A stretch of 64,000 bases of DNA. It comes from Streptomyces sp. ITFR-21 (GTDB taxonomy: Bacteria > Actinomycetota > Actinomycetes > Streptomycetales > Streptomycetaceae). A program made the translations under genes and the position numbers. The notes under the pieces are model-generated. The model was not told the origin of the DNA. It made no database searches and was given only the letters and a program-made list of their open reading frames with translations. Location: the NCBI RefSeq assembly GCF_031844685.1, contig NZ_CP134605.1, forward strand, positions 5,678,001 to 5,742,000, given 5' to 3'. This document shows positions 63,924-64,000 of this stretch, piece after piece (within the stretch, counting starts at the first letter, position 1; every line of letters begins with the position of its first letter).

Positions 63924-64000
63924 GGTCCGTCGGGTGGATCTCCGCGGGTGGATCTCCGCGGGCCGGGGAGCGGGGTCCGGTGCGTGCGAGGCCGGGGAGG
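63921..64000 (+). repeat. Dispersed intergenic element, copy C (cut by window end)
   Basis: It begins on the TAG stop of the preceding gene (TAGGGTCCGTCGGGTGGATC) and contains GGGGTCCGGTGCG as in copy A. GGTGGATCTCCGCGG is duplicated in tandem within it. The distal blocks lie beyond the window. Confidence 0.5.

Overview
The window is very GC-rich actinobacterial DNA with dense, short-spaced genes, many GTG starts and several leaderless promoters. Families typical of streptomycetes occur (SAV_915, DUF2637, a DasR-like GntR regulator, many regulators and secreted glycoside hydrolases). It is most likely a chromosomal stretch of Streptomyces or a close relative in the Streptomycetaceae. I saw no rRNA, tRNA, CRISPR array, insertion sequence or phage genes.

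Layout. 0-6 kb: a frameshifted secreted glycoside hydrolase, an anti-sigma-type ATPase, a DUF2637 membrane protein and a GntR/FCD regulator. 6-12 kb: a helical-repeat protein, pucR, divergent xdhC and a winged-helix protein. 12-19 kb: polysaccharide-related genes, namely an ECF sigma factor fused to a membrane-anchored GH128 domain, a CBM3-GH16 enzyme in an operon with a GH20 hexosaminidase, and a divergent DasR-like regulator with a matching operator. 19-30 kb: an SDR enzyme, a secreted unknown, an MFS exporter with two palindromic operators, a LuxR-type regulator, two acyl-CoA synthetases, a zinc-ribbon protein and an M20 pseudogene.

30-41.5 kb is a purine-salvage block: a small-protein/HTH pair, uraD-uraH-uricase-8-oxoguanine deaminase, malate synthase, a MobA-like cytidylyltransferase, an IclR repressor and allantoinase, interrupted by a pseudokinase and a small unknown. 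With pucR/xdhC it would take urate to allantoin and allantoate, with malate synthase consuming glyoxylate. Xanthine dehydrogenase subunits and allantoicase are not in the window.

41.5-48 kb: a GH1 beta-glucosidase, an ABC sugar importer (two permeases and a lipoprotein) and a divergent ROK repressor, i.e. uptake and hydrolysis of a beta-glucoside. 48-51 kb: AIM24-like, a KDPG-aldolase-like protein without its Schiff-base lysine, and a divergent EPSP synthase. 51.5-58 kb: a fully overlapping inositol-catabolism operon iolG-E-C-B-D with a divergent GntR regulator. 58-64 kb: a ROK glucokinase, an anchored unknown, an enol-lactonase/decarboxylase fusion lacking its nucleophile, a beta-lactamase-fold protein, exonuclease III and a small DUF6278-like protein.

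Most noteworthy: the sigma factor-hydrolase fusion; a 15-bp IclR-type operator shared by the malate synthase and allR/allantoinase promoters; a roughly 155-bp repeat element that starts on TAG stop codons in convergent gaps; and several enzyme relatives that have lost catalytic residues.
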